From the NCBI RefSeq assembly GCF_009372255.1, contig NZ_LXGN01000056.1, positions 248,001-312,000 of the forward strand: a DNA stretch of 64,000 nt, given 5' to 3'. This DNA is from Acinetobacter guerrae. GTDB lineage: Bacteria > Pseudomonadota > Gammaproteobacteria > Pseudomonadales > Moraxellaceae. The notes below the pieces were generated by a model. It saw only the letters and a list, made by a program, of their open reading frames with translations, was not told the DNA's origin and did not search any database. Below, in pieces: positions 8,170-17,024 of the stretch. Position 1 is the first letter of the stretch; each line of letters begins with the position of its first letter. Both the position numbers and the translations under genes were made by a program.

Positions 8170-11100
8170 ATGAATGCAATTATTCATGCTACCTCTGTGA
8201 TACGCGGCGATCAACGACCAGAGTTTATTCTAACTGAAGTCCTTTCAGACATTTTAGACCATACAGCCAACCAATATCCTACGCATATTGCCCTGATTGA
8301 TCAGGATCGACAGATCAGTTATGCCCAATTGCAACAACAAGTTGATCAGATTGCACAACAGCTTATTCAGCGTGGTGTCAAAGCGGGAGATCGAGTAGGT
8401 CTATGGTTGCCCCGTGGTGCAGATTTACTCATTGCACAAGCGGGTATTTGTAAAGCAGGGGCCGCGTGGCTACCTTTTGATATGGATGTTCCTGTCGATC
8501 GTATTCAGATCTGTCTGGATGATGCGCAGGCAGTCGGAATTGTCACCAGTCAGGATTGGGCAACTTTACTTAATCAACTGGAACAAACGATCTGGACATC
8601 AGATGAACTGAATCAACCGAGCAAGCAACCGATTATTCAACAACGTGCGGCGCAAGATGATGCGGCTTATATTATTTATACGTCTGGTTCAACGGGTAAG
8701 CCAAAAGGGATTGTGATTGAGCAACGCAATATCTGTCACTTCCTGCGTTCAGAAAATTCAGTTTTGGGTGTACGTCACGAAGACAAAGTCTATCAGGGTT
8801 TTTCTGTGGCTTTTGATATGTCCTTTGAGGAAATCTGGATTTCTTATTTGGTCGGTTCCACAATCTGGATTGCCCCCAAAGATTTAGTGACTGATCCTGA
8901 GCGTCTATGTAAAACCCTTCAACAGGAAAATATTACAGTTTTACATGCAGTGCCAACTTTACTGGCATTATTTCCAGAAGATGTGCCGAATTTAAGAATC
9001 ATCAATCTAGGGGGTGAAATGTGTCCCGAAGCTTTGGTGGCACGTTGGGATTTACCGCATCATCAGATTTTTAATACCTATGGCCCGACTGAAACAACTG
9101 TCACCTCAAGTCTGGCACGTGTTTATGCCAATGAACCTGTCACGATTGGCGTGCCATTGCCCAACTATGGCATGTTAGTCTTAAACGATCAGCTTGAGTT
9201 GTTAGCGCAGGGAGAGGTGGGCGAACTTTGTGTGTTTGGCCCAAGTGTAGGGCGTGAATATCTAGGACGTCCAGAGTTAACAGCCGAAAAATTTATTGAT
9301 AATAGATGGGCACAAAATGAGCATGAGCTTAAACTGTATCGCACAGGAGATTTAGCTCGACTAGATGAAAATGGTCAAATTCAGTGTTTAGGTCGTGCTG
9401 ATGATCAGGTCAAGATTCGAGGTTTTCGTGTTGAACTGGGTGAAATTGAAGCGGCGCTGTGTGATTTAAATGGAATTGGTACAGCGGCTGTGGTTTTACG
9501 CCGTGATGACGAAATGGATCAGCTAGTGGCTTTTATTGTTTTGGATCAGGAGGCTAAAAACCAGATTCAGGTGAAAGATATTCGTGCATATCTCAAAGCG
9601 CGTTTACCTGTATATATGATTCCAAATCGATTTGAAATTGTAGAGCAAGTTCCGCGTTTATTGTCGGGTAAAATTGATCGAAATGCATTACGTAAGATTG
9701 AGCTGACCACAAGCGTTGAAAAAGAAATTTCAGATGAGCCACAAAATGAAGCAGAACATATTTTGTTTGGTATTTTACAGAAATTATTTCCTAACCAAGC
9801 GATACGTTTAAGTGCAGATTTTTTTGATGATCTGGGTGGGCATTCACTTTTGGCAGCCGTACTTACCTCTGAACTGCGTGAATATCCTGAATATGCGCAA
9901 ATCACGATCCAGAATATCTACCAAAATCGAAAAGTTGGTGCAATTAGCCAGTTTATGCTGGCTCAGACCAAACAGCAGCAAATGCGCGAAGTCGGCAGTT
10001 ATGAAATAAATTCACTTAGTCGAATTCTTTGTGGTACAGCACAGTTATTTGCTATTCCTGTATTGATTGCGCTTACTATGTTGCAATGGCTTGCCCCATT
10101 CTTTAGTTATCACTATTTTACAGGTAGTCCAACAGATAGCATCCCCAATGCAATTGCGATTTCATTAGGTGTTTATGTCGCGAGTATCATTGCCAGTTTT
10201 GCAATTTCAATCTTAGGTAATCGGCTTTTATTGAGCGGTATTCAGGCAGGGCAATATCCACTTTGGAGTAGAACATATTTCCGTTGGTGGCTTGCCGATC
10301 GTTTGACTAATATTTCACCCGTTTACTTGTTGGCAGGTTCGAGCTTAAATCGTCTGTATTTACGCGCACTTGGCGCTAAAATTGGTCAGAATGTTCATGT
10401 AGGTTCAGTCTTTGTACGGATGCCCGCATTATTGCGTATTGATCATGGTGTCAGTGTTGGTTCGCATGTAAATCTGGAAAATGCCAAAGTAGAGCAGGGA
10501 CATCTTGTTTTGGGAACGATTCATTTAAAACAAGAAAGTTATGTTGGTTCTTACAGCGTGTTAGAGGAAAATACCTGTCTTGAGGATTATGCACATTTAA
10601 AAGCACTTTCAGCACTGGCAAATGGACAAACTATTCCTGCACACGAAATCTGGGATGGCACACCTGCCAAATATCATAGCCATATCAATGTTGAGACATT
10701 ATTACCACGCGAAAGAGTGAGTCGTGTACGTCAAACGCTGGAGCCATTGTATTATGGTGTCAGTGGTCTTGTGATTGCTTGTTTGTTCTTTATCCCGATT
10801 TTTCCAAGTTTTATTTTAGTAGATTGGTTTGATATTAAATATTTCAGTGATTGGGAAAGCCATCATATTGTGATGACAGCACTGCATTATTTCCTACTCG
10901 CAATTCCAGCCAGTGCGCTGATGATTGTGGCAACCGCATTATTTGCAGCATTTATACGAAAACTCATATTGCCAAGTTTAAAAGCTGGAACTTATTCGTT
11001 ACATAGCATGACGTATTATCGCAAATGGTTTGCGACCCAGATTCTGGAAACCAGTTTGCAAACCTTGCATGGTTTATTTGCAACTGTATATGCGCCAGCA

Positions 11101-12159
11101 TGGTTCCGTTTACTGGGTGCAAAAGTGGGGAAAGACAGTGAAATTTCAACTGCAACAGGTGTCGTGCCTGAATTATTAACATTGGGTGATGAAAGTTTTA
11201 TTGCTGATGCCGTGATGCTAGGCGATGAAGAAATTACCCGTGGCTGGATGATCTTACAGCCTACGACCGTAGGCCGCCGTAGCTTTGTTGGAAATAGTGC
11301 ATATATTGCTGACGGAACAAATTTGCCCGATGGTGTGCTGATTGGTGTTCAATCAAAAATTCCTGAAAAGGATCAATTACAAAGTGGTGAAACATGGTTT
11401 GGTTCACCTGCATTACGCTTACCAGCGCGTGAAACGATGGCAGATTTTCCCGAACATCTGACTTTTAAACCAAGTGCTGCACGTCGTATGATGCGTGGAT
11501 TTATTGAAAGTTTGCGTATTGTCCTACCTTCTGCTTTTGCAATTGGTGTCGGGTATATGATCGTCTTATCCGTGATTGATACCGTTGTCGCAAAAGGCTG
11601 GTTTTATGGCTTACTGGCTTTAACTTTATCGGGCATTTTGTATGGTGTTGCCAGTTTCTTTTTGATTGTGATTTTAAAATGGGCGTTTATTGGTCGTTAT
11701 AAAACTCGTTCAGCTCCGATGTGGACAATGTTTGTCTGGCTAAGTGAGGGCATTACTAGTTTATATGAATCGATTGCCATTCAAAACTGCCTAAACTACG
11801 TGCGTGGTACGCCATTCTTGCCACCGCTATTGCGTTTATTGGGTGTAAAAGTTGGTAAAAATGTTTATCTGGATACCGCAGATATCACTGAGTTTGATTG
11901 TGTGAGCATTGGTGACTATAGCGAACTGAATAGTTTTAGTGGCCCTCAAACGCATTTGTTTGAAGATCGGATCATGAAAATCGGTGAGGTCAAAATTGGC
12001 AGTCATGTCACTGTACATTGTCGCAGTATCGTACTTTATAATGCGGAAGTTGCTGATCAGACTCTACTTGGGCCATTGACGCTCGTGATGAAAGGCGAAA
12101 AAATTCCAACTAAATCTGCATGGATTGGATCACCTGCCCAACCTTGGGTAAATGGTTAA
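8170..12159 (+). CDS. Pls/PosA-type nonribosomal peptide synthetase (A-T-six TM-three LbH modules)
   Basis: A 1329-residue membrane synthetase. The adenylation domain (about 20-520) has TSGSTGKPKG at 171-180, the YGPTETT motif and a terminal SGKIDRN lysine motif. The carrier domain follows, with DDLGGHS carrying the phosphopantetheine Ser559. No condensation or thioesterase domain is present. Instead there are three pairs of hydrophobic segments (about 620-680, 858-935, 1115-1170), each followed by a left-handed beta-helix, acetyltransferase-like module starting LGAKIGQNV (734), LGAKVGKDS (982) and LGVKVGKNV (1224). This matches poly-epsilon-lysine synthetase and PosA, which make isopeptide-linked homopolymers of basic amino acids. 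By-eye alignment to PheA gives specificity residues D-M-E-H-I-L-T-V-T. The acidic residue suggests a basic substrate; this is inference. Confidence 0.9.
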   Translation: MNAIIHATSVIRGDQRPEFILTEVLSDILDHTANQYPTHIALIDQDRQISYAQLQQQVDQIAQQLIQRGVKAGDRVGLWLPRGADLLIAQAGICKAGAAWLPFDMDVPVDRIQICLDDAQAVGIVTSQDWATLLNQLEQTIWTSDELNQPSKQPIIQQRAAQDDAAYIIYTSGSTGKPKGIVIEQRNICHFLRSENSVLGVRHEDKVYQGFSVAFDMSFEEIWISYLVGSTIWIAPKDLVTDPERLCKTLQQENITVLHAVPTLLALFPEDVPNLRIINLGGEMCPEALVARWDLPHHQIFNTYGPTETTVTSSLARVYANEPVTIGVPLPNYGMLVLNDQLELLAQGEVGELCVFGPSVGREYLGRPELTAEKFIDNRWAQNEHELKLYRTGDLARLDENGQIQCLGRADDQVKIRGFRVELGEIEAALCDLNGIGTAAVVLRRDDEMDQLVAFIVLDQEAKNQIQVKDIRAYLKARLPVYMIPNRFEIVEQVPRLLSGKIDRNALRKIELTTSVEKEISDEPQNEAEHILFGILQKLFPNQAIRLSADFFDDLGGHSLLAAVLTSELREYPEYAQITIQNIYQNRKVGAISQFMLAQTKQQQMREVGSYEINSLSRILCGTAQLFAIPVLIALTMLQWLAPFFSYHYFTGSPTDSIPNAIAISLGVYVASIIASFAISILGNRLLLSGIQAGQYPLWSRTYFRWWLADRLTNISPVYLLAGSSLNRLYLRALGAKIGQNVHVGSVFVRMPALLRIDHGVSVGSHVNLENAKVEQGHLVLGTIHLKQESYVGSYSVLEENTCLEDYAHLKALSALANGQTIPAHEIWDGTPAKYHSHINVETLLPRERVSRVRQTLEPLYYGVSGLVIACLFFIPIFPSFILVDWFDIKYFSDWESHHIVMTALHYFLLAIPASALMIVATALFAAFIRKLILPSLKAGTYSLHSMTYYRKWFATQILETSLQTLHGLFATVYAPAWFRLLGAKVGKDSEISTATGVVPELLTLGDESFIADAVMLGDEEITRGWMILQPTTVGRRSFVGNSAYIADGTNLPDGVLIGVQSKIPEKDQLQSGETWFGSPALRLPARETMADFPEHLTFKPSAARRMMRGFIESLRIVLPSAFAIGVGYMIVLSVIDTVVAKGWFYGLLALTLSGILYGVASFFLIVILKWAFIGRYKTRSAPMWTMFVWLSEGITSLYESIAIQNCLNYVRGTPFLPPLLRLLGVKVGKNVYLDTADITEFDCVSIGDYSELNSFSGPQTHLFEDRIMKIGEVKIGSHVTVHCRSIVLYNAEVADQTLLGPLTLVMKGEKIPTKSAWIGSPAQPWVNG

Positions 12160-12178
12160 TCCCAGTTTAAATTTAGGT

Positions 12179-12212
12179 AAAAAAAATGGGCGAAGATATC
12201 GCCCATTTTTTT
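12179..12212. terminator. Bidirectional terminator between the synthetase gene and hisA
   Basis: The hairpin ATGGGCGA-agata-TCGCCCAT is flanked by A and T runs and serves the two convergent genes. Confidence 0.85.
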
Positions 12213-12223
12213 ACTTTAATTTT

Positions 12224-12955
12224 CTAAAAAGATTGTTCATCCAGTAAAAGCTGTGCTTCACGTAAACTTAAACTGCCCTCATAAATGGCACGACCCGTAA
12301 TTGCACCTAAAATACCAGGCTGACCTTTGAGTAAACGCACATCTTCAAGATTGGTCACACCACCAGAAGCAATCACAGGTAACCCAGAGTATTGAGCCAG
12401 AGTTACAGTTTGTTCGACATTGACACCTTGCATCATGCCATCACGAGCAATGTCAGTATAAACAATACTAGATACACCCGCATCGGCAAAACGTTTGGCT
12501 AAATCTATTGCTTTGACATCAGTTACATTCGCCCAACCATCTGTTGCAACTAAACCATCTTTGGCATCAATCCCAACAATGATGTGTCCTGCAAACTGCT
12601 TACAGGCTTGTTCAACAAACTCAGGATCTTGAACGGCTTTTGTACCAATAATGACAAAAGATACACCTGCATCCAGATAGTGTTCGATCGTCTCAAGCGA
12701 ACGAATACCACCACCAATCTGAATCGGTAATTCTGGCTGTGCTCTGGCAATGGCTTCTACAACAGGTTTGTGAATAGGTGTACCCGCGAAAGCACCATTT
12801 AAATCAACCAAATGCAAACGGCGCGCGCCTTCATTCACCCAATGCTGTGCAGTTGCGACTGGATCATCTGAAAATACCGTATCATCTTCCATACGGCCTT
12901 GCTTTAAACGGACACACTTACCATCTTTCAGGTCAATTGCAGGGATGATCAGCAT
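12224..12955 (-). CDS. hisA: HisA, ProFAR isomerase
   Basis: A 243-residue TIM-barrel enzyme that isomerises ProFAR to PRFAR, the fourth step of histidine synthesis. It begins [20 protein letters not shown] with the catalytic base Asp8. The second catalytic Asp is in [13 protein letters not shown], and the two phosphate-binding repeats IQIGGGIRS and VIASGGVTN are visible. Length is normal. It lies downstream of hisB-hisH and the DUF805 gene on the same strand, but a terminator separates hisH from the DUF805 gene. It ends against the plus-strand synthetase gene, and hisF lies 12 kb farther along the same strand. Confidence 0.96.
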   Translation of the reverse strand: MLIIPAIDLKDGKCVRLKQGRMEDDTVFSDDPVATAQHWVNEGARRLHLVDLNGAFAGTPIHKPVVEAIARAQPELPIQIGGGIRSLETIEHYLDAGVSFVIIGTKAVQDPEFVEQACKQFAGHIIVGIDAKDGLVATDGWANVTDVKAIDLAKRFADAGVSSIVYTDIARDGMMQGVNVEQTVTLAQYSGLPVIASGGVTNLEDVRLLKGQPGILGAITGRAIYEGSLSLREAQLLLDEQSF

Positions 12956-13088
12956 GCTTTCGCTCCTTGCTTCATCTGGGAAATAAAAAATTGCCTCATC
13001 TTAGCAAACTCTATCGTAATTGCTAAGTCAGCAGTGTGAAGATTTCGTTTCTAATCCAGATGATTTTTCAATTGTTTAGTCATTTTGC

Positions 13089-13604
13089 TTATTGTAGATA
13101 GTGTTGATATTCAGGAATTATCAAAGCTGCTGCCAAACCAATGAGGATGCCAACAGGCACCAAAATAATATAAATCCATCCTAAAGTTCTTTCCCATGCA
13201 CAAGTTGTACGTACAGGGCCAAAATCATTTAATCGTTCATTACCTTTGGCACAAAGTAAATAAATCATAAAAATAATATTCACCAATGGCACGAGATAAA
13301 GTAAAGATAACCATCCATTTTGATTTCGATCATGTAAACGACGAACAATAAAAACAAAATTATAGTAAAGGAAAAAAATATAGAGACTGCCGATGGAGAA
13401 AAACATGAATAGCGAAAATTGTGAAGAAGGTGTGACCTGACGCTGACTCATTTGGTAAATACCAAAGCCAAGGGCAAGGCAAGCCATTATAAAAAATAAA
13501 CTGCTGATCAAAGTCCATGCAGCATAAGATAGACGGCCAAAACGACCATGTGAACTGAGCGGAGAATCATTGGCTAGGTGAGTCCCCTGAACCGAAGAAC
13601 GCAT
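13089..13604 (-). CDS. DUF805 family membrane protein
   Basis: A 171-residue protein with four to five hydrophobic segments. The family hallmarks are clear: GRFGRLSYAAW near residue 22, FVFIVRRLHDRNQNGW near 85-100 and GNERLNDFGP near 120-130. The C-terminal TM segment followed by IIPEYQHYLQ is an extra helix seen in some members. DUF805 proteins are of unknown function. The gene sits between hisH and hisA without an evident metabolic link; an ATG preceded by AGGGAAATCAC on its strand supports the start. Confidence 0.85.
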   Translation of the reverse strand: MRSSVQGTHLANDSPLSSHGRFGRLSYAAWTLISSLFFIMACLALGFGIYQMSQRQVTPSSQFSLFMFFSIGSLYIFFLYYNFVFIVRRLHDRNQNGWLSLLYLVPLVNIIFMIYLLCAKGNERLNDFGPVRTTCAWERTLGWIYIILVPVGILIGLAAALIIPEYQHYLQ

Positions 13605-13716
13605 TGTGATTTCCCTAAAAATAGTCTTTTATTTTAATAAAACAATAGTGAGACTAAGTATAAGGTATAAAGTAAAAATATAAAGTAAATAAAAGTATTT
13701 GTATTTTTTGTGATGA

Positions 13717-13750
13717 AATTAAAAGATCAAGCCAATAGTTTGGCTTGATC
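13717..13750 (-). terminator. Terminator of the hisB-hisH operon
   Basis: An 11-base perfect stem, GATCAAGCCAA against TTGGCTTGATC (13725-13750), has a 4-base loop. On the minus strand it is followed by TTTTAATTT. It lies right after the hisH stop. Confidence 0.75.
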
Positions 13751-13759
13751 TCGATATGA

Positions 13760-14377
13760 CTAAATGTCCCATTCCACAAAATTTTTAAGAAGTTGTAAGC
13801 CCGCAGTATGACTTTTTTCAGGGTGAAATTGGGTAGCAAACAGATTGTCCTGATGAATCGCAGTACAAAATGCAAGTCCATAATTACAGGTCGCTGCAAT
13901 TAAGTCACTTGTTTGAGGTTCAACATAATAACTATGCACGAAATAAAAACGTGCATCCTGTTCAATGTTATTCCACATAGGATGAGAAGGATCTGCCTGA
14001 TGTACCTGATTCCAGCCCATATGTGGCACTTTTAAACCTTCAATTTCAGGAAAATGCTTCACCTGACCCGCAAAAATCCCAAGAGCATCTGTACCGCCAT
14101 TTTCTTCAGAACGTTGCATGAGCGCCTGCATACCGACACAAATAGCTAAAACGGGTTTATTAAAAGCAGCCTGACGCACCACTTCATCAATCCCTGCTTC
14201 ATGCATGCCTTGCATACAATCACGCATAGCCCCAACACCAGGGAAAACAATTTTATCTGCTTTGGCAATCAATTTAGGATCATTGGTAACATCTACAGTC
14301 GCACCAACATGCTCTAGCGCTTTGGCGGCCGAATGCAGATTTCCCATACCATAATCAAGTAGAGCAATGCGAGTCAT
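13760..14377 (-). CDS. hisH: HisH, imidazole glycerol phosphate synthase glutaminase subunit
   Basis: A 205-residue class I glutamine amidotransferase that supplies ammonia to HisF. The N-terminal [13 protein letters not shown] is the family signature, the nucleophile Cys is in AICVGMQAL near residue 80, and the catalytic His/Glu are in TQFHPEKS near 187. Its start codon overlaps the hisB stop codon by one base (TAATG), indicating translational coupling. Its partner hisF is separated from it by about 13.5 kb. Confidence 0.96.
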   Translation of the reverse strand: MTRIALLDYGMGNLHSAAKALEHVGATVDVTNDPKLIAKADKIVFPGVGAMRDCMQGMHEAGIDEVVRQAAFNKPVLAICVGMQALMQRSEENGGTDALGIFAGQVKHFPEIEGLKVPHMGWNQVHQADPSHPMWNNIEQDARFYFVHSYYVEPQTSDLIAATCNYGLAFCTAIHQDNLFATQFHPEKSHTAGLQLLKNFVEWDI

Positions 14378-14970
14378 TACAGGCTACCTTTGGTTGAAGC
14401 AATGGTTCCTGATGCACGTGGATCAACTTCACAGGCCATGCGGAGTGCGCGTGCAAATGCTTTAAAGACACTTTCAATCTGGTGGTGGCTATTTTTGCCT
14501 TTGAGGTTATCAATATGCAAAGTCATGAGCGCGTGATTGACAAAGCCCTGAAAAAATTCCGAGAACAAATCTACGTCAAAACTTCCAATACGAGCGCGTG
14601 TAAATGGAATATCCATAAATAAACCAGGACGACCTGACAAATCTACAATCACACGAGACAAAGCTTCATCTAAGGGTGCGTAAAAGTGCCCATAACGTCG
14701 TAAACCTTTTTTATCGCCCAAAGCCTGTGCAAATGCCTGACCAAGCGTAATTCCGCAATCTTCAACTGTGTGGTGATCATCGATTTCTAAATCACCGTCA
14801 CAATGAATATCAATATCAAATAAACCATGACGCTTGATTTGATCAATCATATGGTCTAAAAATGGAACTCCAGTGTTCAGTGTGCCCTGACCAGAACCAT
14901 CAAGGTTCAAACGAACTCGAATTTTGGTCTCATTGGTATTTCTTACCACTTCACTGATACGCTCTGTCAT
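14377..14970 (-). CDS. hisB: HisB, imidazoleglycerol-phosphate dehydratase
   Basis: A 197-residue monofunctional dehydratase without the phosphatase domain of the E. coli HisB. It contains the manganese-binding HHTVEDCGI motif, [13 protein letters not shown] and the second metal motif [20 protein letters not shown] chose the ATG at 14970 because GAGGA lies nine bases upstream; an in-frame TTG at 14985 would overlap that ribosome binding site. It catalyses dehydration of imidazole glycerol phosphate to imidazole acetol phosphate. It is the first gene of the hisB-hisH operon and diverges from the PanZ-like gene. Confidence 0.95.
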   Translation of the reverse strand: MTERISEVVRNTNETKIRVRLNLDGSGQGTLNTGVPFLDHMIDQIKRHGLFDIDIHCDGDLEIDDHHTVEDCGITLGQAFAQALGDKKGLRRYGHFYAPLDEALSRVIVDLSGRPGLFMDIPFTRARIGSFDVDLFSEFFQGFVNHALMTLHIDNLKGKNSHHQIESVFKAFARALRMACEVDPRASGTIASTKGSL

Positions 14971-15072
14971 GGACACGTTCCTCAAAAAACGTTAAAAATG
15001 ATGAATATAAAGATCAATTCGCTGTGGCAAAATAAAGTCACAGCATTATCGCTTGCTCTGGAGGGTTAACCC

Positions 15073-15462
15073 ATGCCTATAACCGTACATGCTTATACTT
15101 CACTCGAAAACGAAGAAATGCGCAGCCAGCTTGAGCGACTGTATGACACAAGTCCTGAATTTGGCGATGGGCAAGATGCGGTTGAGCAGCTAGAACAAAA
15201 TCTGGCGCAGTATACCACGGTCTATACAGCTGAATTTAACACCAAGATTATAGGTGCAATCTGGTGTACAGGACAAGGTGAAAGCAAGATTCTGGAATAT
15301 ATTGTTGTACATCCTGCCAATCGGGGCAGAGGTGTGGCTGAACGACTAGTGAGTGAAGCTTGTCGACTGGAAGAAGAAAAAGGAGTCAAATTCTTTGAGC
15401 CAGGCTGTGGTGCGATTCACCGTTGTCTTGCACATATTGGTAAATTATCTGTTCAGGGCTAA
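15073..15462 (+). CDS. GNAT-fold protein, PanZ/PanM-like
   Basis: A 129-residue GNAT fold. The acetyl-CoA pyrophosphate loop VVHPANRGRGVAERLV lies at about 76-91. The order (central beta strands with IIGAIWCTG, then the loop) and the size resemble PanZ, the acetyl-CoA sensor that promotes PanD maturation in enterics. The PanZ role is a weak inference; it may be an ordinary N-acetyltransferase. It diverges from hisB over an 87-102-base intergenic region. GGAGGG six bases before the ATG is a good ribosome binding site. Confidence 0.7.
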   Translation: MPITVHAYTSLENEEMRSQLERLYDTSPEFGDGQDAVEQLEQNLAQYTTVYTAEFNTKIIGAIWCTGQGESKILEYIVVHPANRGRGVAERLVSEACRLEEEKGVKFFEPGCGAIHRCLAHIGKLSVQG

Positions 15463-15521
15463 TCTTTTAGTGAAATGCTGCTGTAAATTTAAACATTCAA
15501 GCAAAAAAATCTCAGTGCTGC

Positions 15522-15550
15522 TTGACTGAAACACTTGAACATTGTTTAAT
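15522..15550 (+). promoter_or_regulatory. Promoter of tRNA-Phe copy 1
   Basis: TTGACT (15522-15527), 17-base spacer, TTTAAT (15545-15550), about 11 bases before the mature tRNA 5' end. Confidence 0.75.
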
Positions 15551-15560
15551 ACGCCACATC

Positions 15561-15636
15561 GGCGCGATAGCTCAGTCGGTAGAGCAACGGATTGAAAATC
15601 CGTGTGTCGGCAGTTCGATCCTGCCTCACGCCACCA
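15561..15636 (+). tRNA. tRNA-Phe (GAA), copy 1
   Basis: A 76-base cloverleaf with the CCA encoded. The anticodon loop TTGAAAA gives GAA. The D stem GCTC/GAGC, anticodon stem ACGGA/TCCGT and T stem GGCAG/CTGCC are perfect. The acceptor stem GGCGCGA/TCACGCC has a C5-A68 mismatch. It is identical to the copy at 15773. Confidence 0.97.
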
Positions 15637-15661
15637 TATTTAAAACCTTATTTGTGTTTTC

Positions 15662-15691
15662 AATCCCTGATTCCCATCAGGGATTTTTTTT
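15662..15691 (+). terminator. Terminator after tRNA-Phe copy 1
   Basis: AATCCCTGA-ttccca-TCAGGGATT followed by eight Ts, so copy 1 is a monocistronic unit. Confidence 0.9.
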
Positions 15692-15733
15692 GAGTAAAAA
15701 AAAGACATTCAATGAAAAAGTTACTGATTTTGA

Positions 15734-15762
15734 TTGACTAATTAGACAGGATACGGCTTAAT
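15734..15762 (+). promoter_or_regulatory. Promoter of tRNA-Phe copy 2
   Basis: TTGACT (15734-15739), 17-base spacer, CTTAAT (15757-15762). Same -35 and spacing as copy 1, but the spacer sequence differs. Confidence 0.72.
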
Positions 15763-15772
15763 ACACGCCATC

Positions 15773-15848
15773 GGCGCGATAGCTCAGTCGGTAGAGCAAC
15801 GGATTGAAAATCCGTGTGTCGGCAGTTCGATCCTGCCTCACGCCACCA
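15773..15848 (+). tRNA. tRNA-Phe (GAA), copy 2
   Basis: Identical over all 76 bases to the copy at 15561, including the C5-A68 acceptor mismatch and the encoded CCA. The two genes are separated by 136 bases. Confidence 0.97.
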
Positions 15849-15853
15849 TATTC

Positions 15854-15887
15854 AAAAAACCCTAAACATTGTTTAGGGTTTTTTTTG
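15854..15887 (+). terminator. Terminator after tRNA-Phe copy 2
   Basis: AAACCCTAAAC-att-GTTTAGGGTTT followed by a long T run. Confidence 0.9.
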
Positions 15888-15966
15888 TCTAACAATTTAA
15901 GCCCTATTGGTTATTTTTTATTTTATAGTCAAAGATAAGGAAGATATTCGATAAAGGAACTGAGTA

Positions 15967-16692
15967 ATGAAGGATTTGTTCTCAGCACAGAGTCAGCTTT
16001 ATCAACAGGCTAGACCAGTTTATCCACAGGCTGTAATTCAGGAGCTACTCAAGCACGTACCTTCGCGCGAATTTGCTTGGGATTGTGGTGCAGGCTCTGG
16101 GCAGTTCACTCAGTTGTTAGCCCCGTATTTTGATCAGATTGTGGCAACTGATCTGAGTGCCAATCAATTACAACACGCTCCTTATTTTGAAAATGTCAGT
16201 TATCAAGTACAGGCTGCTGAGAAAAGCATTTTTCCAGCACAATGCTTTAATCTCATTACTGTTGCACAAGCGATTCACTGGTTTGATTTCGATGCTTTCT
16301 ATGCTCAAGTTAAACGTACTTTAAAGTCTGATGGTTTGTTTGCGGTATTAGGTTATGCTTTGATTGAAGTCGATCAGACAGAGCTTAATGAATCGATCCA
16401 GTATTTATACTATGTAACGCTCAAGGACTATTGGGATGCCGAACGTCATTATATTGATGAGCATTATCGAACTATTCCCTTTCCATTCAAAGAAATTAGA
16501 ATGCCTGAGTTTAAAATTGAATTGAAATGGTCTTATGAGCAATTGATTGATTATTTAAATACTTGGTCTGCGGTAAAACATTATCTAAATAAAAATCAGA
16601 AAAATCCAGTGCAGATGATCTTAAAACCTGAACGGTTTGAAGGATATATCGCTGTCAGTTTTCCAATTCTTTTACGGGTAGGGATACTATAG
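15967..16692 (+). CDS. Class I SAM-dependent methyltransferase
   Basis: A 241-residue Rossmann-fold methyltransferase. Motif I WDCGAGSGQFTQLL is at about residues 38-51, motif II IVATDLSANQL near 58-68 and the post-motif QAIHWFDFDAFYAQVKRTLK near 96-116, as in the UbiE/TMT1-type family. The substrate is not evident. The C-terminal part (SFPILLRVGIL) is normal for the group, so the gene is intact. It stands alone: upstream are the tRNA-Phe terminator and a TAAGGAAG ribosome binding-like stretch, and downstream is the IS element starting 108 bases after the stop. Confidence 0.85.
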   Translation: MKDLFSAQSQLYQQARPVYPQAVIQELLKHVPSREFAWDCGAGSGQFTQLLAPYFDQIVATDLSANQLQHAPYFENVSYQVQAAEKSIFPAQCFNLITVAQAIHWFDFDAFYAQVKRTLKSDGLFAVLGYALIEVDQTELNESIQYLYYVTLKDYWDAERHYIDEHYRTIPFPFKEIRMPEFKIELKWSYEQLIDYLNTWSAVKHYLNKNQKNPVQMILKPERFEGYIAVSFPILLRVGIL

Positions 16693-16799
16693 TTTAAGAA
16701 AATATTATATTTAAAAAATATCATTTGAATCTGTTGTTTATATTTTTTCAACTCGTAAATTGCGTGTATTTTCTATAAAATCTGATCGTTAAAATAATA

Positions 16800-16821
16800 G
16801 ATCTCTTTCATAAATCAAAAA
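16800..16821 (+). repeat. Left terminal inverted repeat of the IS
   Basis: Sequence GATCTCTTTCATAAATCAAA plus AA, matching the complement of 17613-17634 at 21 of 22 positions. Confidence 0.88.
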
Positions 16822-17024
16822 TTAGTCATCTTTTGATTAATATTTGTACTGTAGATTTTCTGGTATTCGTGCATAACCGTATTTATGAAGAACGTGGCGA
16901 GTTAAATTTCTCTGAAAAATTCCAAAAAAGTAAGCAAGATAAAATCCAGTGGTTGATTGATCATCAAGAAGAACTACTGGATACACAGTATAAATACCCT
17001 GATAGCCTTTATCTGCAAGAATAA
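16822..17024 (+). other. Unexplained segment inside the IS with a plus-strand ORF
   Basis: On the plus strand an ORF from a TTG at 16833 encodes 63 hydrophilic residues, including EERGELNFSEKFQKSKQDK and WLIDHQEELLDTQYK. This part replaces the expected transposase C-terminus, where the third catalytic residue (Glu) should be, and resembles no IS sequence I recognise. The ORF's last 15 codons overlap the antisense transposase remnant (DKGYQGIYTVYP). It may be a captured gene fragment. Expression is doubtful because no promoter or ribosome binding site is evident. Confidence 0.4.

Noticed and set aside
9567..9905. 112-residue minus-strand ORF inside the synthetase gene
   Set aside because: The plus strand encodes the end of the A domain and the carrier domain here; the antisense ORF has no motifs.
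13654..13899. 81-residue minus-strand ORF overlapping hisH
   Set aside because: It covers the end of hisH in another frame and the hisH terminator; no family features.
15522..15737. 71-residue ORF across tRNA-Phe copy 1
   Set aside because: It overlaps the promoter, tRNA and terminator, so it is chance.
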